A stretch of DNA of 64,000 bases from Spirochaetota bacterium (lineage in GTDB: Bacteria; Spirochaetota; Spirochaetia; Sphaerochaetales; Sphaerochaetaceae), in the NCBI GenBank assembly GCA_023401595.1, contig JAEXDQ010000030.1:1-64000 (forward strand), in the 5' to 3' direction. A program made the translations under genes and the position numbers. This document shows, one piece after another, positions 8,107-16,879 of this stretch; positions within the stretch are counted from its first letter, which is position 1, and each line of letters begins with the position of its first letter. The notes under the pieces were generated by a model, which worked only from the letters and a program-made list of their open reading frames with translations, was not told the origin of the DNA and did not search any database.

Positions 8107-9072
8107 ATGGATAACATGGAAAATCAAGATATGCGACGAGCGGAGCTGGAAAAGACTTTGACCCGGAGCAGTCTCAGGGCTGCGGTAGTCTCTACCGCCT
8201 GCAATATTATGTTAGCGGTGGTAAAACTGATCGCCGGAATCGTCGGGCATTCAAGCGCGATGATTTCCGACGCGGTGAATTCTTCCAGCGACGTCATCAG
8301 CAATTTCGTCGTAATCGGCGGCGTCGCCGCTTCCGACAAACAGGCCGATACCAGGCACCAATATGGGCATGACAAGATTGAGTGCATTGTCTCGATTTTT
8401 CTCTCTGTAGCGATTTTCGCCACGGGGTGCATGATCGGTTACAACGGAATCAGGCAGATTCTCCATCCTGAGATCATCGTCGTACCCTCCCTGTTCCCCC
8501 TGCTGGTCGCGCTGGGAACCATGGTGGTCAAGGAATGCCTGTACCAGTATACGATTCGCGTAAGCCGCAAGACCGGTTCCAATTCTCTCCGAGCCACGGC
8601 ATGGGATCATAGGTCGGACGTCTTGTCCGCTCTGGGCGCGTTCATAGGCATCCTCGGCGCAAGGCTCGGTGTGCCGATTCTCGATCCTATCGCTTCGCTG
8701 GTGATCTGCCTGCTGATCATCAAGGTCGCTTTAGATATCTTCAAATCAGCCATCGATGTCCTGTTGGACGCTTCGGTGGATGAAGAAACGTGCAAGAAGC
8801 TTGAACAGGGCATCCTTGCCATCGACGGCGTGAAGGCGATTGATTTGCTCAAGACCCGTATCACAGGGGCGCGGTTCTATGTGGAGGTCGAGATTCGGTG
8901 CTGCCGCTATCTGCCTTTGTTCGCATCCCACGCCATAGCGGAGAAGGTGCATGACAAAATCGAACAGGAGTTCTCCAATGCGAAACATGTCGTCGTCCAT
9001 ACGAACCCCTGTGATGGACGCGAGCCGTTCTGCAAGCCGGAAGACAAGCACCTGATGATGGCGGATAGGTAG
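8107..9072 (+). CDS. Cation diffusion facilitator family transporter
   Basis: This 321-residue inner-membrane protein belongs to the CDF family, which exchanges divalent metal ions (Zn, Fe, Mn or similar) for protons. It shows about six hydrophobic segments in the first 210 residues and a C-terminal cytoplasmic ferredoxin-like domain. Metal-site signatures are HSSAMISDAVNSSSDV in TM2, YGHDKIE after TM2 and WDHRSDVLSA in TM5. The ATG at 8107 is preceded by GGGGAGG; an upstream ATG at 8068 lies inside the his terminator and was rejected. The HxxxD in TM5 is compatible with zinc, but the metal cannot be fixed from sequence. It appears monocistronic. Confidence 0.9.
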   Translation: MDNMENQDMRRAELEKTLTRSSLRAAVVSTACNIMLAVVKLIAGIVGHSSAMISDAVNSSSDVISNFVVIGGVAASDKQADTRHQYGHDKIECIVSIFLSVAIFATGCMIGYNGIRQILHPEIIVVPSLFPLLVALGTMVVKECLYQYTIRVSRKTGSNSLRATAWDHRSDVLSALGAFIGILGARLGVPILDPIASLVICLLIIKVALDIFKSAIDVLLDASVDEETCKKLEQGILAIDGVKAIDLLKTRITGARFYVEVEIRCCRYLPLFASHAIAEKVHDKIEQEFSNAKHVVVHTNPCDGREPFCKPEDKHLMMADR

Positions 9073-9248
9073 GAGCTGCTTCTTGGCGCTACTACTTCTT
9101 CGTCTCCCCTTGTTTGATGATATTCCCGATGGCGTCAATCTCTTTACATCCGCAAGTTCTTGAAGTATATTACTAAATATCTATTAACTTAATTATTATT
9201 TAGTTAATTGTAATTTAGCTATTTTTTGTTGCGGATAGGGGAGATTAT

Positions 9249-10616
9249 ATGGTCGGTTTTGTCGGACGGGAACAGGAACTGGATGCCTTGGAACAATTGT
9301 ACCGGAAAGATGGAAACTCATTTGTTGTGGTCTACGGCCGGAGACGTGTGGGTAAGACCGCCGTTCTCCAACAGTTCTGCAAGGGAAAAGAGAATGCTTT
9401 CATGTATACTTGCCTGAGGACGACTCCAGAGCAGAACTTGAAAGGCCTCTCAACCGTTGTCCTCCGTGATGTATCCGGCGGGTTCAATTCCCTTGATGCG
9501 TTGTTGCGTCATCTAGGGATGGTCTCACAAACCCAAAAAACAGTATTGGTGATCGATGAATATCCATACTACGCCGCTGTGGATCCTTCTGCCTCATCAA
9601 TCTTGCAAGTTGCGTTGGATACGTACTTACGGGATTCACATCTCATGCTGATTCTTTGTGGTTCCTCTATGAGCTTCATGGAACAGGATGTCCTGGGATA
9701 CAAAAGTCCTCTCTATGGTCGTCGGGATATGCAACTGAAAATCCTTCCGTTTCGTTTCGCAGATATCCACCGTTTTTTCCCGATGGCCGCAAAAACGGAT
9801 TTGGCCTATCTGTATGGTCTTACTGGCGGAATTCCTGAATACATGAAACGCATAGATGCGGATGAAGCCTTTTCCCGGATTGTTTGCAGGGAGGTATTGT
9901 CTCCCACAGGCAGGCTGTATGAAGAACCTATCAATGCGTTGGAAACGGAATTCCATGAACCCAAGAATTATTTCGCGATAGTTCAGACTATTGCTGAGGG
10001 TGCTTCCCGGTTACAGAAGATCGCAGACAAAAACCATTTGGATTCTGCGCTTGTGGTCAATTATCTGTCAAAATTGGTTGAATTGGGTTTTGTAGAAAAA
10101 GAGGAACCGGTCGGTACTACAAGCGGGAGAAAGACAATCTACCGTATCATGGATCCATTGCTTCGCTTTTGGTTCAGGTTCGTCGCTCCGGTATCGTCTT
10201 TGCTGACCCAGCTTTCAGCTGACAGGGTCTATGCCCATTTCATTGAACCCTATCTGGATCAGTACATGGGGCAGGTTTTTGAACAGATTGCGAAGGAGCA
10301 TATATTGGGACTGAGCCTCTCGTTCGTTCCAGTCCGAATCGGTAGGTGGTGGGGGAGTGACCCCAGGACTCGTCGGCAGGAAGAAATAGACGTAGTTGCG
10401 ACAGATGGCCGGCAGTGGTTGTTCGGGGAATGCAAATGGACCCAGCGACCTGTCACAATGCAGGTTTTGGACGCCTTGCGATATCGCTCATCCTTGGTGG
10501 CTCCGGAAAAGGTCTCGAAACAATACTGGCTGTTCAGCCGCAATGGTTTCGATCGGGAGTTGCTTGAAGCCAAGTTTCCCGATGTCACTTTGGTGTCATT
10601 GGAAGATCTAGGATAG
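9249..10616 (+). CDS. AAA-family ATPase with C-terminal DUF234/PD-(D/E)XK-like domain
   Basis: This 455-residue protein is of the archaeal-type ATPase class. The N-terminus has VGREQEL, Walker A GRRRVGKTA (about residues 30-38) and a Walker B-like VLVIDEYPYYA (about 99-109). A winged-helix region follows (about 250-290), then a C-terminal domain with EIDVVA...LFGECKW (about 378-398), which looks like a PD-(D/E)XK nuclease core. Members are widespread in archaea, spirochaetes and Firmicutes; their biological role is largely unknown. The gene is more A+T-rich than the his operon and follows an A+T-rich 176-bp spacer, which suggests acquisition. The start follows GGATAGGGGAG. Confidence 0.85.
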   Translation: MVGFVGREQELDALEQLYRKDGNSFVVVYGRRRVGKTAVLQQFCKGKENAFMYTCLRTTPEQNLKGLSTVVLRDVSGGFNSLDALLRHLGMVSQTQKTVLVIDEYPYYAAVDPSASSILQVALDTYLRDSHLMLILCGSSMSFMEQDVLGYKSPLYGRRDMQLKILPFRFADIHRFFPMAAKTDLAYLYGLTGGIPEYMKRIDADEAFSRIVCREVLSPTGRLYEEPINALETEFHEPKNYFAIVQTIAEGASRLQKIADKNHLDSALVVNYLSKLVELGFVEKEEPVGTTSGRKTIYRIMDPLLRFWFRFVAPVSSLLTQLSADRVYAHFIEPYLDQYMGQVFEQIAKEHILGLSLSFVPVRIGRWWGSDPRTRRQEEIDVVATDGRQWLFGECKWTQRPVTMQVLDALRYRSSLVAPEKVSKQYWLFSRNGFDRELLEAKFPDVTLVSLEDLG

Positions 10617-10656
10617 AGTTCAGTTCTCATCGCCTCTGGCTTGTTTCATACACAAG

Positions 10657-10679
10657 CGGGCCGTCAATTCGACGGCCCG
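10657..10679. terminator. Hairpin between convergent genes
   Basis: A perfect 9-bp stem CGGGCCGTC/GACGGCCCG with a 5-nt loop lies between the rightward ATPase gene and the leftward secreted-protein gene. There is no strong T run on either side, so it may be a bidirectional or weak terminator. Confidence 0.6.
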
Positions 10680-10702
10680 TCTGAATATCATTCGCGGGTA
10701 AA

Positions 10703-11902
10703 TTATTTCACTGTGCAGGTAAACGTCTGGCTCCAACTGTTCCCCGTGCTGTCGGTCGCCGTTACCGTAAGCGGCAACTGTGTGCCGCTCTGCGCTCCGT
10801 CATGTACCAGGATCCTGAAACCGGAAGCGACGCCGGAATCATCGACCGAAAGTCCCCGGTAGGTAATCGTCGGGTTCAGCACTGTCAGGTTCGGGTTGTC
10901 GGAGGACAATGTGACCGTTATGTTCCGAAGCGGTTCAGTCCCTTGGTTTTTCAGCGTGAAGCCGACGGTCAATTGTGTATTGACCGGTAGGGCGGTGACC
11001 GAGTAGTGGTCGGCGTACAGGTCGCTGAGCATCAGGCTCTTCCACATCGCTTGGAACGCCGCGCCTTTTCCTACTACGGTATAGTCCGATGCATCGGCGG
11101 TCAATGTTTTGCCGGTACTCTGTTCCCGCCATCCCATGAACAGGTAGCTGCTGTCCGGAGCCGTAGGAACGGGAACCGCGATATCAGTTCCATCCTCGAC
11201 ATCGGCCATTACGATGTCCATTCCCGATATTGGATCTGAAAAGCTGACCGCGGACTGCCATTGGGCGTACAGGGTCTGGCTGGTGAACGGCATTGTGATG
11301 GTTTCTCCCGCCTGATAGGTCGCCTCGTCCGGCGTCAGGCCCCATCCGACGAGCTGGCCGATCCTGCTGGTATTGAAACGCAGGTCGGAGGCGTCGGGAA
11401 GCGTTATCTCTGTTCCTGGCGCAAGTATCTGCTGCTGGCTGTAGGAATAGCTGTAGCCGTCCCCTTTCGTTGAATAGTCCAGGCTCAGGGTAGGTCTGTA
11501 ATATCGGCTGCTCTGATACAGCCATTGGGCGTCCGAGGTTCTCTGCGGTTCGTCTTCGGCGAGAATGACTTTCAACAACGAATCCGTCTGTTCCTGGTTC
11601 AGCTGATAGGCCGTAAGGGTGTTCATTGTGGCATAAGCTTCATTGTACGCCTTGCGGTCTCGTTTTGCGTAGGCTTTTTCCAGAGCCTTTACGGCGTTTG
11701 AATACTCTTTTTCCGTCTGAGTCCGCAGATCGTCATACGCCTTGATCGCTGTCTGGACGTTCCCCTCTGAAATGGCCTGCGTCACCTTCTGATAGAGTTG
11801 TTCTGAGTGCGGGCTTGCGAACATGAATGAGACGCTTACAAGCAATATGCCCAAGCACGCCATCAGACGTTTGATGGTGGATGATGATTGATTGATATGC
11901 AT
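10703..11902 (-). CDS. Secreted protein with two InlB/Flg_new-type repeats and a CARDB-like domain
   Basis: With the start at 11902 (GGAGGAGATACAC before ATG) the protein has 399 residues. Residues 10-29 form a signal peptide, probably cut near MFAS|P. An alpha-helical charged segment follows (about 32-125). Two beta-rich modules ending in LYAQW and FQAMW (about 187-215 and 253-285) resemble the Listeria-Bacteroides (Flg_new) repeat. Residues from about 295 to the end (LTVGFTLKNQGTEPLRNITV) resemble a CARDB adhesion-like fold. These features suggest a periplasmic or surface protein. I do not recognise a specific function. It reads toward the ATPase gene with a hairpin between them. Confidence 0.75.
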   Translation of the reverse strand: MHINQSSSTIKRLMACLGILLVSVSFMFASPHSEQLYQKVTQAISEGNVQTAIKAYDDLRTQTEKEYSNAVKALEKAYAKRDRKAYNEAYATMNTLTAYQLNQEQTDSLLKVILAEDEPQRTSDAQWLYQSSRYYRPTLSLDYSTKGDGYSYSYSQQQILAPGTEITLPDASDLRFNTSRIGQLVGWGLTPDEATYQAGETITMPFTSQTLYAQWQSAVSFSDPISGMDIVMADVEDGTDIAVPVPTAPDSSYLFMGWREQSTGKTLTADASDYTVVGKGAAFQAMWKSLMLSDLYADHYSVTALPVNTQLTVGFTLKNQGTEPLRNITVTLSSDNPNLTVLNPTITYRGLSVDDSGVASGFRILVHDGAQSGTQLPLTVTATDSTGNSWSQTFTCTVK

Positions 11903-12272
11903 GTGTATCTCCTCCTTCCCGGCTCGCTCTTCGGACGCTTGCCGTACAAGCTCCATCCTGTCCGAAGATATCTGCCGAGTAGCTTCATATTGTGATATAC
12001 ACATACCTGTCCCAATTGACAAGAGTATTTTTGTGAAGAAATTTATTCTTTTTGTGATATGATGTTATATATGAGAAATTATGTAACACATGCGTGTAAT
12101 ATTTCTTCACAGTCCGCGATGGATTTTCACAATTGCCCCCCTTTGTCGTGATTTTTTATTTTTCCCCCGCCGACGGTTTTGAGTTCAATCCTGCCGGACG
12201 CCTGGCCTGTACCCGGCATGGCCCATCGTAATCCGGCATGACCGGCATGTTGTAACGTGAATTGGGGAAGCC
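11903..12272. other. Intergenic region, A+T-rich promoter zone
   Basis: This 370-bp stretch lies between the start of the secreted-protein gene and the end of radC, both read leftward. It contains the Shine-Dalgarno and presumably the promoter of the secreted-protein gene in an A+T-rich section (about 12000-12110). Three copies of CCGGCATG occur near 12216-12250. I see no gene here. Confidence 0.5.
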
Positions 12273-12959
12273 CTAGAATTCTCCCCCCTCCATCAGCGAA
12301 TGGAAATGCTCGTGGTCGAATATCAGATGATCCAGAATCTTGATACCGAGAATTTCCCCCGCCTGTTTGAGCCGCCTGGTGACCTCCTCGTCCTCTTTGC
12401 TCGGTTGGAGATTTCCCGAAGGATGGTTGTGAGCTATTATGATCGCGGTCGCCCGTTCCCTGATCGCTTCTGCGAACACTTCGCGGGGGTGAACCAACGT
12501 CCTGTTGACAAGTCCCACCGATACCACGGAGATCGCCATGACCTCATGGGCTCCGTTGAGCGAAATACTGAGGAAATGCTCCTGTTGCCTGGTTCCATAG
12601 TGCTGGACCAGCGGGTAGGCGTCGGCGGGCGATTCAATTTTTCGTTTCTTCGCGGGCAACCGTCTCCTGCCCAGTTCCAATGCGGCGCAGATGACTGAAG
12701 CTTTCGCCGGACCGAGCCCCCGTACATCCCGCAGTTCCGTCATGCCGACTGAGGCCGATGAATGATCCAATATCTTCAACAGCTCCTGCGCCAGGAGCTG
12801 AACCGGACGGTCCTTGCTGCCCGAGCCGAGCAATATGGCCAACAGTTCCTGGTCGGACAGCGCCGTCACGCCGTTTTTTTCGAGCCGTTCCCTTGGTCGT
12901 TCGGCCTCGGGAAGCTCCTTGATATCCATGGTGATTGGGATGGTATGTTGATATTTCAT
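12273..12959 (-). CDS. radC: RadC family JAB-domain protein
   Basis: The 228-residue protein has the RadC layout: an N-terminal helix-hairpin-helix region (LRDVRGLGPAKASVICAALE) and a C-terminal JAB/MPN metalloprotease-like domain with H177, H179 and D190 in HNHPSG...SKED. RadC proteins were named for DNA repair, but that role is doubtful; they are common in mobile islands. I placed the start at MKYQHT (12959); a longer frame reaches 13322 but crosses the tandem repeats and is not protein-like. The gene is convergent with nothing and stands alone. Confidence 0.88.
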   Translation of the reverse strand: MKYQHTIPITMDIKELPEAERPRERLEKNGVTALSDQELLAILLGSGSKDRPVQLLAQELLKILDHSSASVGMTELRDVRGLGPAKASVICAALELGRRRLPAKKRKIESPADAYPLVQHYGTRQQEHFLSISLNGAHEVMAISVVSVGLVNRTLVHPREVFAEAIRERATAIIIAHNHPSGNLQPSKEDEEVTRRLKQAGEILGIKILDHLIFDHEHFHSLMEGGEF

Positions 12960-13098
12960 GCCTCTATATGGGTGAAAAGTTCCGCGGCGATTCAAGAACT
13001 GCGTTTTTGAATGATTGCGTTGAGGTTTTGCCGTCGATATGTCGGTCAATCGACCATCTGCGACATGATGGTCGAGCCGAAGGGACCAGCCCGACGTA

Positions 13099-13156
13099 AG
13101 GGCTACCCCTGGGCTAACGTAGGGCAACCCTTGGGCTAGCGTTGGGCTACCCCTCA
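13099..13156. repeat. Short tandem repeat, 22-bp period
   Basis: About 2.6 imperfect copies of a 22-bp unit built on GGGCTACCCCTGGGCTAACGT lie between radC and the merR promoter. Each copy contains two GGGCTA/GGGCAA half-units. It could be an operator array for the adjacent regulator or a simple intergenic repeat. Confidence 0.7.
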
Positions 13157-13163
13157 CATGTTC

Positions 13164-13193
13164 TTGCGGTCCGGCGGGCATCCATGGTACAAC
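13164..13193 (+). promoter_or_regulatory. Promoter of the merR gene, leaderless layout
   Basis: TTGCGG (13164-13169) and TACAAC (13188-13193) are spaced by 18 nt, with only 6 nt before the ATG at 13200. No Shine-Dalgarno is present, so the mRNA is probably leaderless. Confidence 0.55.
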
Positions 13194-13199
13194 AGGCGT

Positions 13200-13667
13200 A
13201 TGGAAAACGGGAGATATCGGATCGGGGAGCTGGCCCGCAAAGCCGGGGTGACGGTACGGGCCGTCAGGTATTATGAATCGTTGGGGTTGTTGAAGACGCA
13301 AAGCCGCAGTGACGGCGGGCAACGGTATTATTCCGATGCCGACCTCGTCTATATTTCCCGGATCATCGAGCTGAAAAACCTCGACTTCTCTCTCGATGAG
13401 ATCAGGCAGATCATCCTTCTCGGCAACGAGGACTCAACTGGAGAGCTACGGCGGTTGCAGCTGCTGAAACAATACAGAAGTAAGCTGAGCGAAGCCTTGG
13501 AACGAAAGGCCGCCGTCGAACAGCGGATCGGGGAGCTTTCATGGCACGTCCACCAGCTTGAAGGCGCCGGCGACGGGTTCCAGGACTGTCCCGGAGCGGC
13601 TTGCGCCACCTGCCAGTTCGCTGACCGATGTACGTTCCAACGGAAAGTGCAGTCTCCGGCGAACTAG
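13200..13667 (+). CDS. MerR family transcriptional regulator with C-terminal cysteine cluster
   Basis: The 155-residue protein has a MerR winged-helix N-terminus (RIGELARKAGVTVRAVRYYE, residues about 6-25, then GLL...GGQRYY), a dimerising coiled coil (about 80-125), and a C-terminal cluster of four cysteines spaced CX4CX2CX5C. That spacing differs from the CX2CXCX5C of SoxR, but suggests a metal or Fe-S sensor. MerR proteins twist promoters with long spacers; the gene's own promoter spacer is 18 nt. The gene ends 4 nt into the convergent isomerase-like gene. Its target is not evident; neighbouring sugar transport genes are only candidates. Confidence 0.88.
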   Translation: MENGRYRIGELARKAGVTVRAVRYYESLGLLKTQSRSDGGQRYYSDADLVYISRIIELKNLDFSLDEIRQIILLGNEDSTGELRRLQLLKQYRSKLSEALERKAAVEQRIGELSWHVHQLEGAGDGFQDCPGAACATCQFADRCTFQRKVQSPAN

Positions 13668-14557
13668 CGGGAAGGCTCCATGGGCCGCCGGTTCTCCAGC
13701 ATCGAGCATAGGTATGCTCCGACATCCATCGCATGGCGTAACATCGAGGGCTTCAAGGCTTCCGGCAGGTGGCGGGTGAAGAACATTACCTCATAGGTGA
13801 GATATCCACCATATCCGATTTCGGACAAGGTTTTCATACACTCTTCCCAAGGTACCGTACCGTAGAAGGGGAGAAGATGTTCGTCGGTTTTCCCGTGGTT
13901 GTCTGCGACATGGGTCGCGACCAGTCGCCTTCCGTAGGTCCGTAGGTTGGCCGCATGGTCCTGGCCGCCGAGATGAGCGTGTCCGAAATCGTAGCAGACT
14001 CCCACGCTCGGAACGGCGAACGCATCGACCAGGGCGCATAGCTCGTCCGCTTCCCGGATCTCTTCCGGCGCGTCGAGATTTTCCAGCGCGATGGAGACGC
14101 CCCTTTGTTCGGCCAGCTCCACGAACGGGGCCAGCCAGCGGACGTTCCTTTCCCGCAGCTTCGCCGCAGACTCGCGGCCATCGCCTTTCGCCGGATGAAT
14201 CACGACATGGGATATCCCCAGCTCCGCCGACGCAAGGATTGACCTCGCGACCAAGGCGTCGCTGGCCTTCGCCAAGGATTCCTCCATCGAAAAACGGTCG
14301 TATTCATATGGAGCGTGGGACTGGACGTACCGCAGGCCGAATTGTGCTTTCAGGCCGGCGAGCCGTTCGACATAATCGTGCCAGGCTTCGGTACGGAGGG
14401 GCGATGAGGGATTCATCATCTCGCAGAAATTGAGATCGAGATTGCACCAGCCCGCCTGTGCCAGGCGGGGGATGAGTTCCACCATTTGCGTCTTGCCCCC
14501 GTCCCGGCGGAAGCTGATGATGTTCGTTGAAGTCGCCAGCCTGCCGTCGGACGTCAT
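13664..14557 (-). CDS. Sugar phosphate isomerase/epimerase-like TIM-barrel protein
   Basis: The 297-residue protein belongs to the AP endonuclease 2/xylose isomerase-like TIM-barrel group (IolE/IolI/YcjR type), enzymes that isomerise or epimerise sugars with a divalent metal. Metal-ligand-like segments are VVIHPAKG, IALENLD, CYDFGHAH, THVADNHGKTDEHLLP and YLTYEV. Its start overlaps the stop of the solute-binding protein gene by 4 nt, so it is the last gene of the ABC transporter operon and probably acts on the imported sugar. The substrate cannot be told from sequence. Confidence 0.88.
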   Translation of the reverse strand: MTSDGRLATSTNIISFRRDGGKTQMVELIPRLAQAGWCNLDLNFCEMMNPSSPLRTEAWHDYVERLAGLKAQFGLRYVQSHAPYEYDRFSMEESLAKASDALVARSILASAELGISHVVIHPAKGDGRESAAKLRERNVRWLAPFVELAEQRGVSIALENLDAPEEIREADELCALVDAFAVPSVGVCYDFGHAHLGGQDHAANLRTYGRRLVATHVADNHGKTDEHLLPFYGTVPWEECMKTLSEIGYGGYLTYEVMFFTRHLPEALKPSMLRHAMDVGAYLCSMLENRRPMEPSR

Positions 14558-15918
14558 TGGTTCATCCTGTTGTAGTCGCCGATATATTTGTTGATTTCGG
14601 CGGCGAGATCCCCGACTGTCCGTTGGACGTCCTTGCCGGTTTCGAGCATCTCCCTGATGCCGTTCTGAAAAGCGTAGTAGACCTGATATCCGGAGGGAAT
14701 CCACACACCCTGAACCCGGGGATCGCTGTCATGGAGCTGATCGATGGCCACCTGGAACAGGGGATTCCTGGCGACATGCTCCTTGAAGCCTTCAAGCTCA
14801 TACGTACCGGTGTTGACCGGGAAATAGCCCGTCTGGATATGCCACTGCAGCTGCTGTTCGGGACTGACCGCGAACTCGACGAACTGAGCGACGGCCTCCT
14901 GGTGCCCCAAGCCGCGGTCAAGGGCGAACAACGCCCCACCACCTACGTTCACGCCGCTGTCGGCCCCTTCCACCACCTGCGGCAGATAGGCGACGCCAAG
15001 CTCAAACTTACCGTCGATGGCGGACAAAAGCGTCGTCAAGTTGCTGGTCGATGCGGCGATCATTGCGACCTTGCCCGCAGCGAACTCCTGCGTGACCCCG
15101 CTGGTCAGATTGCCCAGGCCGCCGCTCTGCCACAGCTTCTCCCACTCGGTCAAAAATACCTCCATGGTACCGTTTTCATCGAATACCACTTTGGTGGGGT
15201 TCCCGTCGTGGCCGTTGCGCATGTCGGTCAGATAGGATACGCCGTTCTGCTGCCCGATCCAGGCGGTAAGCTCATACGTGGTGGGTACCCCCGCGAAACC
15301 GTACCGGCCTACTTTGCCGTTCGCATCCTGTACGACGAGCCGCTTTGCGTATTCCGCCATCTGGGCTATGGTTTTCGGCGGCTTGTCCGGGTCGATCCCC
15401 GCCTCTCTGAACGCATCCTTGTTGTAGTAGAGGAGAATGGTCGAACTATTGAACGGCATTCCGATCATCTCGTCCTTGTATGTGATGGACAGGGCCGCGC
15501 CCTCTTCGATCTGGCTCAGGTCGTAGCCCGACCCCGTCATGAGCTTTTCCATGGAGATCAACCGCTCGTAGTCGCGGATGTCTATGACTCCGGTAGCGTC
15601 GAGCTGGGCGATATCGGGAAGCTCGGCGGCGTCCTTGCCCTGCATTACCGCCCTCAGTTTGGTCAGCACGTCGGCCGCTTTCCCCTGAAACACCGGTTCG
15701 ACCACGATACCCTTCTCAGCGCCGACCGTTTCGTTGAACTCCCGCACCAGTTTGTCGGTCGCCTGTCCGAGCAAGCCACTGTTGGAATGCCACCAGACGA
15801 TCTGTACAGTATCCTCCTGCCGGTTCGCGGCCTCTTTCGTTCCTCCGGCGAAAATAGCGGAAGCTGGAATCAGCAGCAATGCGCAGGCGATTGCGCACAA
15901 CTTCATAATCTGTTTCAT
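14554..15918 (-). CDS. ABC transporter sugar-binding protein
   Basis: This 454-residue extracellular solute-binding protein (family 1, UgpB/MalE-like) captures a sugar for the two permeases encoded upstream. The signal peptide spans residues 1-24 and ends in IFAGGTKEA, a form common in spirochaete binding proteins; it may be membrane-anchored in practice, but no clear lipobox Cys follows. The mature N-terminus (VQIVWWHSN) is typical of the family. The gene follows the permeases after 136 nt and precedes the isomerase-like gene with a 4-nt overlap. No ATP-binding subunit is encoded nearby, so a shared MsmK/UgpC-type ATPase elsewhere is likely. Confidence 0.92.
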   Translation of the reverse strand: MKQIMKLCAIACALLLIPASAIFAGGTKEAANRQEDTVQIVWWHSNSGLLGQATDKLVREFNETVGAEKGIVVEPVFQGKAADVLTKLRAVMQGKDAAELPDIAQLDATGVIDIRDYERLISMEKLMTGSGYDLSQIEEGAALSITYKDEMIGMPFNSSTILLYYNKDAFREAGIDPDKPPKTIAQMAEYAKRLVVQDANGKVGRYGFAGVPTTYELTAWIGQQNGVSYLTDMRNGHDGNPTKVVFDENGTMEVFLTEWEKLWQSGGLGNLTSGVTQEFAAGKVAMIAASTSNLTTLLSAIDGKFELGVAYLPQVVEGADSGVNVGGGALFALDRGLGHQEAVAQFVEFAVSPEQQLQWHIQTGYFPVNTGTYELEGFKEHVARNPLFQVAIDQLHDSDPRVQGVWIPSGYQVYYAFQNGIREMLETGKDVQRTVGDLAAEINKYIGDYNRMNQ

Positions 15919-16054
15919 GATGGAATTCTCCTTGTCGTCATTCTATGTATTGGGCCAACGGCCGCGAAACAATTTCCAATGATACGTCTCGATGAAGACC
16001 GCGCTACCGTGAATGTCCCCATCGTCATCACCGTCGTTACCGTCATTGCCATCA

Positions 16055-16879
16055 TCATCCCACGATTCCCGAGGAAGTGACTCCGTTGACGATTTTCTTG
16101 CGCAGGATGATGAACGCCAGGACGACGGGTAGCGTCACAAGCGATATCGCCGCGAACGTGGGCCCGAAATCAAGGCTTTCCGAGAAACCCAGCATGGTGA
16201 TGCCGACCTGCACGGTCCTCATTTTCGGGGTGTTCGTGACCAGCAACGGCCAGAGATAGGCGTTCCAGATACCGGTGAAGGACTGCAATGCAAGTGCCAG
16301 GACCACCGGTCTCGCCATAGGCAGGACGATTCTGAGCAGGAACCGTATATTCCCGCAGCCGTCTATCGCCGACGCCTCCCTGTATTCATGCGGAATGGTC
16401 TTGAAGAACTGACGGAGCATGAAAATCTGTGTCGGAGCAAGCAGGTAGATGGATACGATGCCGAGCCAGGTGTCGAGCATGCCCAGTCTCTGGATCGTCA
16501 GATAGTTCTCGATCAGCAATGCGTCGGACGGCAGCAGCATCGTGGAAAGGATGAGAAAGAACAGAGCGTCGCGCCCCTTGAACGACAGGAACGCCGCTGC
16601 GAACGCCGCGAGAATCGCCACCGTCGTTCTGATCAGCGTACCGCCGAGCGCGGTCACCAAGGAATTGGCCATGAATCTGGGCAACATCGATTCCTGGAGC
16701 GCTCGCGTATAGTTCGACCATTCGATCCGTGTAGGAAGCAGTCGTGGAGGCCAGGCGTTGAAATCCCCGATCGGGAACAATGAGGCCATGAAGCTCCAGA
16801 ATATCGGGAATACCACGATGCAGCCCAATACTGTGGCGACGGCGAATACGCCAAAATCCTTGGTCCGGCGGATGTTCAT
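16055..16879 (-). CDS. ABC sugar transporter permease (UgpE/MalG type)
   Basis: The 274-residue inner-membrane permease has about six hydrophobic segments and the EAA loop EYREASAIDGCGNIRFLLRIVLP (about residues 172-194), which docks onto the ATPase subunit. It overlaps the upstream permease gene by 4 nt, so both are translated together as a heterodimeric channel. It is of normal length for carbohydrate uptake (CUT1) family members. Confidence 0.93.
   Translation of the reverse strand: MNIRRTKDFGVFAVATVLGCIVVFPIFWSFMASLFPIGDFNAWPPRLLPTRIEWSNYTRALQESMLPRFMANSLVTALGGTLIRTTVAILAAFAAAFLSFKGRDALFFLILSTMLLPSDALLIENYLTIQRLGMLDTWLGIVSIYLLAPTQIFMLRQFFKTIPHEYREASAIDGCGNIRFLLRIVLPMARPVVLALALQSFTGIWNAYLWPLLVTNTPKMRTVQVGITMLGFSESLDFGPTFAAISLVTLPVVLAFIILRKKIVNGVTSSGIVG

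Noticed and set aside
14527..16080. Long rightward frame of 517 codons through the ABC transporter genes
   Set aside because: It is antisense to the well-supported binding protein gene, has no ribosome binding site and no protein-like motif; high GC makes such shadows common.
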